Positions 26,603-35,416 of a stretch of 64,000 bases of DNA are shown piece after piece. The stretch lies in the NCBI GenBank assembly GCA_039990395.1, contig JBDXFZ010000139.1, positions 310,001 to 374,000 on the forward strand, read 5' to 3'. Every line of letters starts with the position of its first letter. Within the stretch, counting starts at the first letter, position 1. The notes below the pieces were generated by a model. That model did not search any database. It worked only from the letters and a program-made list of their open reading frames with translations, and was not told the DNA's origin. This DNA is from CALINF01 sp039990395 (GTDB lineage Bacteria; Pseudomonadota; Gammaproteobacteria; Pseudomonadales; Halieaceae). The position numbers and the translations under genes were made by a program.

Positions 26603-28159
26603 CTAGGTAGCAGGCAGAGCTAGACTGCGCCCCGACATTTCTGTTGGCTGTGGTAACTGCATCATTTGCAGCAGTGTCGGTGCGATATCCGCGAGAATGC
26701 CGCCAGCGGGGTCCAGCGATATGGGCGTTGATCCGATGTACACAAGCGGCACATGTTCGGTTGTGTGTTGAGTGTGTAGCTGTCCTGATTCGTAATCCAG
26801 CATCTGCTCGCAGTTACCGTGATCGGCCGTGATCAGTGCCTGACCACCGGCCGCCAGTACGGCCTGTTCGACGCGCTCGAGGCAGCCATCTAGCGCCTCT
26901 ACGGCCTTGATGGCTGCGGCGTAAACACCGGTGTGGCCTACCATATCGCCATTGGCGTAGTTGCAAACGATGAGGTCGTATTGCCCGGAACCAATCGCCT
27001 CAACCAGCTGATCGGTCAGTTCTGGTGCGCTCATCTCTGGCTGCAGATCATACGTTGCCACGTCGGGTGAGGGGATCATGATTCGATTTTCTCCCTCGAA
27101 CACTGCCTCGCGGCCTCCACTGAAGAAGAACGTAACATGCGCGTACTTCTCTGTTTCGGCGATGCGCAACTGGGTCATATCTTGCTGTGCGACATAGTCT
27201 CCCAACACGTTGGTGAGCGATTCTGGCGGGAAGGCGCAAGGAGCGCTGATATCAGCAGCGTATTCGGTCGTTGTAACGAATGCTGATAGTGCAGGGCGAA
27301 CCTCGCGGTGAAAGCCAGTAAAACCTTCATCCACAAACGCCCGCGTTAGCTGCCGGGCGCGGTCAGATCGAAAGTTCATGAATAATACCGTGTCGTTGTC
27401 TCCCACTATCGCAGCATCTTCGCCAGGGGCTTTCACTATCGTTGGCATGACAAACTCGTCGTTCTCGTCGCGTGCGTAAGCAGCGCGTAGAGCTTCTGTC
27501 GATGATTTTGCGGTGTAGTCCGCCTTGCCTTGCGTCAGTAAGTCATAGGCGAGTTCGATTCGATCCCAACGGTTATCCCGGTCCATTGCATAGTAGCGGC
27601 CGCACAGGCTAGCTACGCGACCTACGCCTAATTCAGTAAATAGGTCGTCGGCAAGCGCGAGAGAGGCCTCCGCGCTTCTTGGAGGGGTATCTCGTCCGTC
27701 CAGGAAAGCGTGGAGATAAATACGTTTTGCACCTCGCTCGGCCGCGAGGCGCGCGGCGGCGAAGATGTGTTGCTCATGGCTGTGCACACCGCCAGGGGAC
27801 AGCAGCCCGAACAAGTGAATCGCGCCATCGCGAGCCACGGCAGTATCAATCCCCTCCAGGTAGGCGGGGTTTGTTTTGAAGCTGTGGTCTTGGATTGCCT
27901 GGTCGATGCGGGTGATATTTTGATAGATCACGCGGCCGGCGCCCAGACTCATATGCCCTACCTCGGAGTTGCCCATCTGGCCGGCGGGCAGGCCGACATC
28001 CAGACCCGACCCGGAAACCAGCGTATGCGGATTGTTCGCCCACAACCGATCCCACACGGGGGTGTTGCCATTGGCGATAGCGTTGTCATTGCTATCCTCC
28101 CGGTATCCCCATCCGTCCAAAATGATGAGAACCGTCGGCGTCTTGTGTGTATCGGTCAT
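26603..28159 (-). CDS. gpmI: 2,3-bisphosphoglycerate-independent phosphoglycerate mutase
   Basis: A 518-residue metal-dependent mutase that swaps 3- and 2-phosphoglycerate in glycolysis. The phospho-serine is Ser65 in QMGNSEVGH. Metal ligands are seen in ILDGWGYR near the start and ITADHGNCEQM and HTTEHVPLV near the end. It heads the gpmI-envC-protease run, a conserved order. Confidence 0.96.
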   Translation of the reverse strand: MTDTHKTPTVLIILDGWGYREDSNDNAIANGNTPVWDRLWANNPHTLVSGSGLDVGLPAGQMGNSEVGHMSLGAGRVIYQNITRIDQAIQDHSFKTNPAYLEGIDTAVARDGAIHLFGLLSPGGVHSHEQHIFAAARLAAERGAKRIYLHAFLDGRDTPPRSAEASLALADDLFTELGVGRVASLCGRYYAMDRDNRWDRIELAYDLLTQGKADYTAKSSTEALRAAYARDENDEFVMPTIVKAPGEDAAIVGDNDTVLFMNFRSDRARQLTRAFVDEGFTGFHREVRPALSAFVTTTEYAADISAPCAFPPESLTNVLGDYVAQQDMTQLRIAETEKYAHVTFFFSGGREAVFEGENRIMIPSPDVATYDLQPEMSAPELTDQLVEAIGSGQYDLIVCNYANGDMVGHTGVYAAAIKAVEALDGCLERVEQAVLAAGGQALITADHGNCEQMLDYESGQLHTQHTTEHVPLVYIGSTPISLDPAGGILADIAPTLLQMMQLPQPTEMSGRSLALPAT

Positions 28160-28291
28160 GATGTTTCCATTGGGAAAGGGTTTCAGCGTGGCATTTTAGC
28201 GCGTCCGGTGCCCGCTGACACTGGCAAATAGTCACCGATGCCGGCAATTTGGGCGTTGATTTGAGGGCTGGAGCGGCTAGACAAGACCTTG

Positions 28292-28297
28292 TATACT
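28292..28297 (+). promoter_or_regulatory. -10 box upstream of the rhodanese-grxC-secB genes
   Basis: TATACT, seven bases (TGCCGCC), then T5. It has the same layout as the boxes at 21108 and 35411. The -35 at 17 bases (TGGAGC) is poor. The expected leader is about 70 bases. Confidence 0.5.
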
Positions 28298-28371
28298 TGC
28301 CGCCTTTTTGAGCAGTCGGTAGTTGCCGAAAGCTCGTTTAAGCCCAATTCGCACAGACAGAACCTTATACC

Positions 28372-28794
28372 ATGGCCCTTTTTCTTGAGTTTGTAGCCCA
28401 GCAATGGATTCTTGTTGCTGCCCTACTGGTTGCTATCGGCATGCTGGTATTTCACGAGGCGCGCAAGTCCGGTCCGTCATTGTCGCCCCAGCAGGCCATT
28501 AACGTGGTGAATGCGGATCAGGGTATTTTTGTCGACCTTCGCGACGCCGCAGATTTTAAGCAAGGGCATATTGTGGATGCGCTGCATATTCCCGCTGCTA
28601 AATTGGCAGCGCGAATGACTGAGCTCGATAAATATCGAGACAAGCCGGTGGTTTTGGTTTGCAAAATGGGGCAACACTCTGGCGCAGCGGGCAAGCAGCT
28701 GAAGGCTGAGGGTTTCGACAAGGTTTACAAGATGACGGGCGGTATGCTCGAGTGGGGCAATCTGCAATTGCCGACTGTCAAGAAAGCAAAGTGA
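28372..28794 (+). CDS. membrane-anchored rhodanese domain protein
   Basis: This 140-residue protein has one N-terminal membrane helix (about 10-28) and a cytoplasmic rhodanese domain. The active-site loop begins with the cysteine in VVLVCKMGQHSGAAG. The order rhodanese-grxC-secB matches E. coli yibN-grxC-secB, and YibN has the same anchored layout. It probably carries persulfide sulfur, with no known acceptor. It ends 11 bases before grxC. Confidence 0.9.
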   Translation: MALFLEFVAQQWILVAALLVAIGMLVFHEARKSGPSLSPQQAINVVNADQGIFVDLRDAADFKQGHIVDALHIPAAKLAARMTELDKYRDKPVVLVCKMGQHSGAAGKQLKAEGFDKVYKMTGGMLEWGNLQLPTVKKAK

Positions 28795-28805
28795 AGGAGA
28801 TGACC

Positions 28806-29063
28806 GTGGCAGTGAAAATGTACTCGACCCGATTCTGCCCATTTTGTATGCGTGCGCGCTCTCTGCTCGACAGTAAGAAGGTGGCTTACACCGACATCGG
28901 TGTTGATGGTCAGCCTGCATTGCGCCAGGAGATGTCAGCTTTAAGCGGTCGCAACACGGTACCCCAGATTTGGATTGGTAAGCGCCACGTTGGTGGTTAC
29001 GACGACCTGGCCCGGCTTGAACGCCAGGGTCAACTGGATGAGTTACTTCAATTGACGCAGTAG
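28806..29063 (+). CDS. grxC: glutaredoxin 3
   Basis: An 85-residue glutaredoxin with the CPFC active site and the glutathione-binding segments NTVPQIWIG and GGYDDL. AAGGAG at 28794-28799 sits six bases before the GTG at 28806. That spacing decides the start over the ATG at 28800, which nearly touches the ribosome site, and it gives the family length (E. coli 83). The enzyme reduces disulfides and glutathione adducts in the cytoplasm. Confidence 0.94.
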   Translation: MAVKMYSTRFCPFCMRARSLLDSKKVAYTDIGVDGQPALRQEMSALSGRNTVPQIWIGKRHVGGYDDLARLERQGQLDELLQLTQ

Positions 29064-29099
29064 GCGTCTACAAATTTATAACAGGTGGAGGACGGCAAC

Positions 29100-29597
29100 A
29101 TGGCCGATGAGCAACAAGCAGCAGCACAGACAGAAGGAGCGCAGCAGCAGTTTTCAATGCAGCGCATTTATACCAAGGACATTTCATTTGAATCACCTAG
29201 TACGCCAAACGTGTTCAAGAAGCAGTGGCAGCCTCAGATCACCGTTGACCTGAATAACCGCAGCGACCACATCGATGATGCTGGTAACTTTGAGGTGGTT
29301 CTGACAATAACCCTGACGGCCAAGGTAGAAGAGGAAACCGCGTTTTTGGTGGAAGTCCAGCAGGCCGGTATTTTCCTTATTACCGGTTTCGAAGACCAGG
29401 ATCTTCGCCGCATTCTGGGCACCGCGGCACCCACTATTCTGTTTCCTTATGCGCGCGAAACGATCGACAACCTGTGCGTGAAGGGTGGATTTCCAGCGGT
29501 AATGCTGGCTCCGGTTAACTTCGAAGCTATGTACCAGCAGGCGATGGCACAGCAGGCCGAACAGGCCTCAGAGCCAGCAGCTGAGCCTACTGCCTAG
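29100..29597 (+). CDS. secB: protein-export chaperone SecB
   Basis: A 165-residue SecB that keeps precursors unfolded and hands them to SecA. The core has FSMQRIYTKDISFESP and LFPYARETIDNL, both highly conserved. The N-terminal 17 residues and the C-terminal 25 are Ala/Gln/Glu rich and likely disordered. The ATG at 29100 has GGTGGAGG at a good distance. A strong terminator follows, closing the rhodanese-grxC-secB unit. Confidence 0.97.
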   Translation: MADEQQAAAQTEGAQQQFSMQRIYTKDISFESPSTPNVFKKQWQPQITVDLNNRSDHIDDAGNFEVVLTITLTAKVEEETAFLVEVQQAGIFLITGFEDQDLRRILGTAAPTILFPYARETIDNLCVKGGFPAVMLAPVNFEAMYQQAMAQQAEQASEPAAEPTA

Positions 29598-29641
29598 TAC
29601 GGTTGACCCGGCTAACATTTGCGCGGTTTTCGCGTCCTTAG

Positions 29642-29665
29642 AGGGAGCTTTTTGCTCCCTTTTTT
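29642..29665 (+). terminator. rho-independent terminator after secB
   Basis: AGGGAGC and GCTCCCT arms of seven pairs around a T5 loop, followed by a run of T. It separates secB from the converging trmL gene. Confidence 0.9.
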
Positions 29666-29719
29666 GTGTCTGATAGGCCTAGCGGTAGGTTGGCCTAGAG
29701 GTAAGTGTGCTGCTGCCGC

Positions 29720-30181
29720 TTATTTAAGCGACGGAAAGCCCTGCTGACGTAATGCTTCGTACACTACGATGGCAGCCGCATTACTCAGATTGAGGCTGCG
29801 GCTATCGCTACGCATGGGAATGCGAAAACTCGCATCCTCACCCAGGTGATCCAGAAGTTCCTGCGGCAGGCCTCGCGTCTCGGGTCCAAATAGCAGTGTG
29901 TCACCGCTTTGGAATGCAATGTCATCATACGCCCGCGAGCCTCGGGTAGTGGCTGCAAAAAGGCGCCCGTGACCACGTTTGAGGAACGCATCGAAACTAG
30001 CGTGAACAGCAATGTCCGCGAACTCGCGATAGTCGAGCCCGGCGCGACGCAGGCGCTTATCATCCAGCTCGAAGCCCAGGGGTTCTATCAGGTGCAATTT
30101 ACAGCCCGTGTTGGCGCACAGCCGTATAATATTGCCCGTGTTGGGCGGGATCTCGGGCTCAAACAGAACGATATTAAACAT
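29720..30181 (-). CDS. trmL: tRNA (cytidine/uridine-34-2'-O)-methyltransferase
   Basis: A 153-residue SPOUT enzyme. Knot motifs are NIVLFEPEIPPNTGNIIRLC near the start, LLFGPETRGLP, and IPMRSDSRSLNLSNAAAIVV near the end. TrmL methylates the wobble ribose of tRNA-Leu isoacceptors. It is cotranscribed or close to ntrC (33 bases apart), which is probably incidental. Confidence 0.94.
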   Translation of the reverse strand: MFNIVLFEPEIPPNTGNIIRLCANTGCKLHLIEPLGFELDDKRLRRAGLDYREFADIAVHASFDAFLKRGHGRLFAATTRGSRAYDDIAFQSGDTLLFGPETRGLPQELLDHLGEDASFRIPMRSDSRSLNLSNAAAIVVYEALRQQGFPSLK

Positions 30182-30214
30182 GAAAGCATAGTAACCGTGC
30201 TTCGAACGTGGTGG

Positions 30215-31618
30215 CTACATCTCCAGCTCTTTCATTTTGCGCGTAAGTGTATTGCGCCCCCAGCCCAAGAGTTCTGCGGCGTCTCGCTTGCGCCCCTGGG
30301 AGTGGTGTAAGGCTACCTCAATCATGCTGCGCTCAAAGGCCGGGATTGCTTGTCGCAGAATGTGATGTTTACCTTGTACGAGTTCATTGCGTGCCCACTG
30401 GCATAACAGTTCCCGCCAATCAGACTCCTCGCTTTCCGGCTGGGGTGCGTCGATTCTTCCGAGTTCTGGCGGCAGATCAGTTAAGTGAATCTCTCTACCC
30501 GATGCCATCACAGTAATCCAGCGGCAGGTGTTCTCTAGCTGCCTTACATTACCCGGCCACTGCAGCGCGGTTAGGAACTGTTCGGTTTCGGGGAGAAGCA
30601 CCTTGGGGTCTCCGCCAAGTTCCTCTGCTGCCTTGGCAAAGAAATAACGCATCAGTCTAGGTATGTCCTCGCGCCGGTCAGCCAGTCTGGGGATATGGAT
30701 TCGAATAACATTCAACCTGTGGAAGAGGTCTTCACGGAAGTCGCCGCGCTGAACCAGACCTTCCAGATCCTGATGCGTCGCAGCGATAATACGCACATCG
30801 ACTTTTACTGATGTATGACCGCCAACTCGATAGAACTCGCCATCGGCCAGTACCCGCAGAAGGCGGGTTTGTGTTTCAGCCGGCATGTCTCCGATCTCGT
30901 CCAGAAAGAGCGTACCTCCATCCGCTTGCTCGAAGCGGCCCTCGCGCTTGCTGTTTGCGCCGGTAAAAGCACCTTTTTCGTGCCCGAAGAGTTCTGACTC
31001 CATAAGATCGCGCGGTATGGCTGCCATATTCAGGGCGATAAAAGGCTTAGCTGATCGCAGGCTGTGGCGATGCAAGGCCGCTGCTACCAGTTCTTTGCCC
31101 GTTCCGGATTCGCCATTGATCAGCACGGTGATGTTGCTGTGGGCGAGCCGGCCGATAGCGCGAAATACTTCCTGCATAGCCGGTGCTTCACCAATGATCT
31201 CTGTGGCCGGTAGTTCTTCTTGATCGGGCACATCGCGCTGTTTTTCTGCCGACTGGGCCAATGCCCTCTCCGTAATAGAGACCACCTCGTCAATATCGAA
31301 AGGTTTAGGCAGGTATTCAAAAGCGCCCTGTTGATACGACGCTACCGCGCTATCAAGGTCGGAGTGCGCTGTGGTTATGATGACGGGTAATTCCGGATGG
31401 CTGCTTGTGATTTGAGAAAGCAGTTCAAGACCATCGGTACCGGGCATGCGGATATCGCTGATGATGACATCCGGGGTGTCAGTCTCAATTCGATTGAGCA
31501 GCTCATCTCCGGTTTCAAAGCACTCATTGTCTATGCCTGCCTGTGATAGCGCTCTTTCCAGCACCCAGCGAATCGAGCTGTCGTCGTCTACGACCCAGAC
31601 TTTAGTGGCTTTGGGCAT
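30215..31618 (-). CDS. ntrC: nitrogen regulation response regulator NtrC
   Basis: A 467-residue sigma-54 activator. Its receiver has the phospho-aspartate in DVIISDIRMPG. The AAA+ domain has GESGTGKE (Walker A), GAFTGA (sigma-54 contact) and GTLFLDEIGDM (Walker B). The C-terminal Fis-type helix-turn-helix is in RKRDAAELLGWGRNTLTRKM. The ATG at 31618 is chosen because MPKATKVWVVDDD is the expected N-terminus. Longer frames are antisense-like extension. It overlaps ntrB by 17 bases. It should bind the palindromes before ntrB and glnA. Confidence 0.97.
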   Translation of the reverse strand: MPKATKVWVVDDDSSIRWVLERALSQAGIDNECFETGDELLNRIETDTPDVIISDIRMPGTDGLELLSQITSSHPELPVIITTAHSDLDSAVASYQQGAFEYLPKPFDIDEVVSITERALAQSAEKQRDVPDQEELPATEIIGEAPAMQEVFRAIGRLAHSNITVLINGESGTGKELVAAALHRHSLRSAKPFIALNMAAIPRDLMESELFGHEKGAFTGANSKREGRFEQADGGTLFLDEIGDMPAETQTRLLRVLADGEFYRVGGHTSVKVDVRIIAATHQDLEGLVQRGDFREDLFHRLNVIRIHIPRLADRREDIPRLMRYFFAKAAEELGGDPKVLLPETEQFLTALQWPGNVRQLENTCRWITVMASGREIHLTDLPPELGRIDAPQPESEESDWRELLCQWARNELVQGKHHILRQAIPAFERSMIEVALHHSQGRKRDAAELLGWGRNTLTRKMKELEM

Positions 31619-32675
31619 TTTGAGATTCCATCGGTAGATAAATAGAAAAGCGGGTACGGCCGGCTGTACTGCTGCACATAATCTGACCACCGTGTTGATC
31701 GACAATAGACTGTGAAATGGAAAGACCCAGTCCTGTGCCATCTGCGCGCCCTGTCACCATGGGTACAAAAATGGCATGTAGAAGTTCTTCTGGTATTCCC
31801 CCGCCGTTGTCGATGATGTCCACTCTGCAAATAATGCGATGACGCTTTGCGCCCACGGTGAACTGTCGTTGCGAACGAGTGCGTAGCGTGATCTGACAAG
31901 CATCCAGATCCGGTGCAGCCTGCAAAGCATTGCGCATAATATTCAGGATGGCCTGAATCAGCTGAGATCGATCGCCCGGTAGCTCTGGCAAGCTGGGATC
32001 GTAGTCACGCACGATGGTGATGCGGTTGTCCGTTTCGGCAACGATGAGATTACGGACATGCTCGATGACCTCGTGGATGTTGATGGTTGCCATCTTGGGG
32101 TTCTGATTTGGCCCCAGCAGTTGATCAACAAGGTCTCGCAGCCTGTCTGCTTCGCGAATGATGACTTCGGTGTATTCCGCAAGTCGTGGATCGGGCAACT
32201 CCCTCGCCAGTAGTTGAGCAGCGCCTCGTACCCCACCCAGTGGGTTCTTGATTTCGTGCGCCAGGCCACGTACCACTGCGCGAGTTGTCTCTTGAGCATT
32301 GAGCCTGCCCTCCTCACGGCTGATGCGCAGTAGCCTGTCAACGGCCTGGAGCTCAACCACGAGCGTGCTGGCCGAATGCATGTCGGGATTTGGGGTAGCG
32401 ATCAGGTCGACATGAATTTCGTGCCCACTGAGTAGCAGCAATGCCACACTACGGCGAGCTACCGGGCTACCTCCCTCTTGCGCCTGGACTAATGTAGATA
32501 TCCATTCGCCGGAGTCGGCAACTAGCTCGCTCGCGTGTAACCGCATCGATCGCGCCTCGGATAGTTCCAGCATAGCCTGGCCTGCCGCATTAATGGCCAG
32601 CACCTGCAGGTCAGCATCCAAGGCAATAACGCCAGTACTGATACTGTCGATAATCTCTAGCTGGTTGTGCTGCAT
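31602..32675 (-). CDS. ntrB: nitrogen regulation sensor kinase NtrB
   Basis: A cytoplasmic PAS-histidine kinase of 357 residues. The PAS domain spans about 5-110, the histidine is in RGLAHEIKNPLGGVRGAAQLL, the N box is near ILNIMRNALQAA, and DNGGGIP with GTGLGLSISQ are the ATP motifs. With PII it phosphorylates or dephosphorylates NtrC by nitrogen status. AGGA stands six bases before its ATG. Its own sigma-54 promoter and NtrC site lie upstream, so ntrBC is autoregulated. Confidence 0.96.
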   Translation of the reverse strand: MQHNQLEIIDSISTGVIALDADLQVLAINAAGQAMLELSEARSMRLHASELVADSGEWISTLVQAQEGGSPVARRSVALLLLSGHEIHVDLIATPNPDMHSASTLVVELQAVDRLLRISREEGRLNAQETTRAVVRGLAHEIKNPLGGVRGAAQLLARELPDPRLAEYTEVIIREADRLRDLVDQLLGPNQNPKMATINIHEVIEHVRNLIVAETDNRITIVRDYDPSLPELPGDRSQLIQAILNIMRNALQAAPDLDACQITLRTRSQRQFTVGAKRHRIICRVDIIDNGGGIPEELLHAIFVPMVTGRADGTGLGLSISQSIVDQHGGQIMCSSTAGRTRFSIYLPMESQNAQSH

Positions 32676-32720
32676 GTGGGTCCTGGATTTCGCCTGAGTC
32701 GTGCGTTCGCTGTGTTACAT

Positions 32721-32736
32721 AGCAAAAATGGAGCCA
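32721..32736 (-). promoter_or_regulatory. sigma-54 promoter of ntrBC
   Basis: Minus-strand TGGCTC, five bases, TTGCT. It matches TGGCAC-N5-TTGCW except for one position in the -24 element. The start of transcription would be near 32710, about 35 bases before ntrB. Confidence 0.8.
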
Positions 32737-32862
32737 AAACGAGGCACATCACCTTATAGGGCTACATTGTTTGAAAACAGGATCCTGCACGGGTAGTGAG
32801 CGCTAACAAACTTAAAGAAAAGCGCCTGTCATAGCACGACTTTAGCAGGCCTATATTTGCTA

Positions 32863-32879
32863 TGCACCAAGATGGTGCA
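32863..32879. promoter_or_regulatory. NtrC binding site upstream of ntrB
   Basis: TGCACCAAGATGGTGCA is a palindrome with full match to the NtrC half-sites TGCACCA/TGGTGCA. Its centre is about 160 bases upstream of the predicted ntrB transcription start, a normal enhancer distance. Confidence 0.88.
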
Positions 32880-32908
32880 TTACGATGACGGTATTGTCCA
32901 GTGCCGTC

Positions 32909-33424
32909 TTAGCGCACGCCGATAGGACGCAGCACCAACAGGCGCACCTCTTCCGAGCGAATGATGTCCTCCGACTCGCTGGATTGTCTGAGCACAACGA
33001 GTGTGTGCTCTCCGCGACGTACATTGGTTACGGTCCAGTAGCCAGCTGTCTGAGGCTCGCCCCAAGGCTCGCCGCTTACTTCAAGCACCAAGCTCTCTTC
33101 AGGTTGCAGGGCTGGGCTTGTGCTGGCGCTGACCGAGAAATTGCCCAAGCCCATTGGGATAGTATCGCCATCGGCAGGACTGGTTATCGTAACCGTTGGC
33201 GCGATTTCGGCTGGCTTATCCGGCGCCACCTGCTCGCTCCGGTCAATAACTCTGGGGGGCGGCGTAGTATTGGTGGGTTTGATATCGACTTGATCCGATA
33301 CATTGCTTCCGGGCGGTGGAGAATCTGTAAAGATAACGTTGCCCTCGCTATCGGTAGTGCGATAAACCTGCGCCGAGACGCATAGGCTAAGGGCCAGTAA
33401 TACGAGCAGTGCTAGTGGTTTCAT
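32909..33424 (-). CDS. DUF4124 secreted protein
   Basis: A 171-residue protein with a short signal peptide (MKPLALLVLLALSLCVSA, cut near 18). QVYRTTDSEGNVIFTDSPPPGS is the classic DUF4124 motif, a small fold common in gammaproteobacteria. A proline-rich linker follows at about 50-75, and the last 90 residues look like a beta-sandwich. Its function is unknown. It commonly sits between glnA and ntrB in this group of bacteria, as it does here, which hints at a conserved but unexplained link. Confidence 0.85.
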   Translation of the reverse strand: MKPLALLVLLALSLCVSAQVYRTTDSEGNVIFTDSPPPGSNVSDQVDIKPTNTTPPPRVIDRSEQVAPDKPAEIAPTVTITSPADGDTIPMGLGNFSVSASTSPALQPEESLVLEVSGEPWGEPQTAGYWTVTNVRRGEHTLVVLRQSSESEDIIRSEEVRLLVLRPIGVR

Positions 33425-33540
33425 AAGTCGGTGACCCTGTTTTTCTAAAGGTCAGCTTAGCAGAAAAGCAGCATTTGCGAATTTGAGGCGGGCAGCCAAA
33501 TGGGTAGCGCTAACTACTCCTTGGCGAGTAACCCAGGCAC

Positions 33541-33563
33541 AAAAAAGCCCGCACGGGGCGGGC
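33541..33563 (-). terminator. rho-independent terminator of glnA
   Basis: On the minus strand GCCCGC, a 5-base loop and GCGGGC are followed by T6. It lies 20 bases after the glnA stop. Confidence 0.88.
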
Positions 33564-33582
33564 TTGATTGCTATTGCGATCG

Positions 33583-34989
33583 TTATACTGAGTAGTACAT
33601 GTCAAACTCAACTGGGTGAGTTGTCATGTTGAGGCGTTCTATCTCAGCGGACTTCAGCTCGATGTAACCATCGATCATGTCATCAGTGAATACGCCACCT
33701 GCAGTTAGGAATGCACGGTCTTCATCCAGAGCAGCCAGCGCCATATCCAGGCTTGAGGCCACTGTAGGAATGGCCTTGCCTTCTTCTGGCGGCAGGTCAT
33801 ACAGATCTTTGTCTGCAGCATCTCCAGGGTGAAGCTTGTTCGCGATACCGTCCAGGCCGGCCATGAGCATTGATGCAAATGCCAGATATGGATTAGCCGT
33901 TGGGTCGGGGAAGCGTACTTCCACGCGCTTGCCCTTGGGGTTAGGCTCGTAAGGGATACGAATGGACGCAGAGCGGTTGCGGGCCGAATAAGCCAGCATG
34001 ACGGGTGCTTCAAAGCCAGGTACCAGACGCTTGTAGGAGTTGGTAGATGCGTTGGTGAAGGCGTTGAGTGCACGCGCGTGCTTGATGATTCCGCCGATGT
34101 AGTAAAGCGCAGTTTCAGAGAGACCTGCATAGCCGTCTCCTGCGAAGATGTTCACACCATCTTTTGAAATAGACTGGTGAACGTGCATGCCGGAGCCGTT
34201 GTCACCAACGATGGGCTTGGGCATAAATGTAGCGGTTTTACCGTAGGCGTGAGCCACATTGTGAACGCAGTACTTGAGAATCTGGGTTTCGTCACCTTTC
34301 TTCACGAGAGTATTAAATTTCACACCGATTTCGCACTGTCCGGCTGTGCCCACTTCATGGTGATGCACTTCAATGGGCAGGCCCATCTGCTCCATCGCAG
34401 CGCACATAGCGGCGCGAATGTCGTGGAGCGAATCGACGGGCGGTACGGGGAAATAACCACCTTTCACGCCTGGACGGTGGCCGATGTTGCCGTCATCAAA
34501 GCTGTGATTCGATGCCCATGCCGCTTCCTCAGAATTAATACTATAGCCGGCGCCACTCATGTCGGCGTGCCATTTAACGTCATCAAACACGAAGAACTCT
34601 GGCTCGGGACCGAAGAAAGCTGTGTCTCCGATGCCAGTCGAGGCCAAATATTCTTCAGCGCGCTTTGCAACGGAGCGAGGGTCGCGCTCGTAGCCTTGCA
34701 TGGTAGTTGGCTCCACAATGTCGCAACGTACGATCAATGTTGTGTCGTCGGTGAAGGGGTCCAGTACAGATGCGCTGTCATCCGGCATCAAAATCATGTC
34801 GGATTCATTGATACCTTTCCATCCAGCGATTGACGAGCCATCAAACATCTTGCCGCCGTCAAAAAAGTCCTCATCAACTTCGCTGGCAGGAATGGAGACG
34901 TGCTGCTCCTTACCATGGCTATCAGTGAAGCGCAGGTCGATCCAGCGTACATCGTTTTCTTTGATTAGATTCAGAGTGTGTTCTGACAT
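33583..34989 (-). CDS. glnA: glutamine synthetase, type I
   Basis: A 468-residue GSI-beta enzyme, making glutamine from glutamate, ammonia and ATP. Tyr397 in KDLYDLPPEE is the adenylylation site, at the same number as in E. coli, so GlnE control is expected. FFGPEPEFFVFDD, GSGMHVHQS and the NRSASIRIP loop are active-site regions. The start ATG at 34989 has GGAGGACACACG directly before it. Upstream in-frame sequence to 35157 carries the promoter. It is driven by sigma-54 with two NtrC sites. Confidence 0.98.
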   Translation of the reverse strand: MSEHTLNLIKENDVRWIDLRFTDSHGKEQHVSIPASEVDEDFFDGGKMFDGSSIAGWKGINESDMILMPDDSASVLDPFTDDTTLIVRCDIVEPTTMQGYERDPRSVAKRAEEYLASTGIGDTAFFGPEPEFFVFDDVKWHADMSGAGYSINSEEAAWASNHSFDDGNIGHRPGVKGGYFPVPPVDSLHDIRAAMCAAMEQMGLPIEVHHHEVGTAGQCEIGVKFNTLVKKGDETQILKYCVHNVAHAYGKTATFMPKPIVGDNGSGMHVHQSISKDGVNIFAGDGYAGLSETALYYIGGIIKHARALNAFTNASTNSYKRLVPGFEAPVMLAYSARNRSASIRIPYEPNPKGKRVEVRFPDPTANPYLAFASMLMAGLDGIANKLHPGDAADKDLYDLPPEEGKAIPTVASSLDMALAALDEDRAFLTAGGVFTDDMIDGYIELKSAEIERLNMTTHPVEFDMYYSV

Positions 34990-35108
34990 CGTGTGTCCTC
35001 CAGTAGGAATTGTCGGGATCGCCCAGACGATCCACAGGTTCGAATGCTGACCGCTAATGACGAACCAGGCGTCTTTTATCAGGGCAGTAATATTCGGTAG
35101 TCTGTTAA

Positions 35109-35124
35109 AGCAAGAGCTGTGCCA
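35109..35124 (-). promoter_or_regulatory. sigma-54 promoter of glnA
   Basis: Minus-strand TGGCACAGCTCTTGCT is a full match to the -24/-12 consensus TGGCAC-N5-TTGCW. Transcription would start near 35098. Confidence 0.92.
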
Positions 35125-35195
35125 AAAGAGTGCCGAGAATAACCTGTTGTTTAACAAAGCAAAAGCGCTCGTACAGTCTTAGATGATACGACATA

Positions 35196-35212
35196 CGCAC
35201 CAATATAGTGCA
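35196..35212. promoter_or_regulatory. NtrC binding site, glnA proximal
   Basis: CGCACCAATATAGTGCA matches most of the NtrC palindrome. Its centre is about 106 bases upstream of the predicted glnA start. Confidence 0.82.
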
Positions 35213-35216
35213 ACTT

Positions 35217-35233
35217 AGCACCAAGCTGGTGCA
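35217..35233. promoter_or_regulatory. NtrC binding site, glnA distal
   Basis: AGCACCAAGCTGGTGCA matches the NtrC palindrome in 16 of 17 positions. Its centre is 21 bases (two helical turns) from the proximal site, which favours cooperative binding. Confidence 0.87.
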
Positions 35234-35410
35234 CGTTGCCTGAGGGTGGCGCCGCAATCACCGCTGAAATCGCAGAGTTTGGGCTCGTGCACGAGCAATT
35301 TCGCTTCCTCATCGCTCTTGTTTTCGAGTCAGGCCTTGAAGGTAGCGCCGTAGTTCACGCCACTGGCTATTTCGGCGCACAATTCACACCTGCAAGATCA
35401 GTACTTGCGG

Positions 35411-35416
35411 TATACT
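35411..35416 (+). promoter_or_regulatory. -10 box of the typA promoter
   Basis: TATACT, seven bases (CCGCGCC) and T5, as at 21108 and 28292. No convincing -35 is seen. The leader would be about 35 bases. Confidence 0.5.

Noticed and set aside
34177..34833. 218-codon open frame opposite glnA
   Set aside because: It lies entirely antisense to the highly conserved glnA coding sequence and its translation resembles no protein family; a shadow frame.
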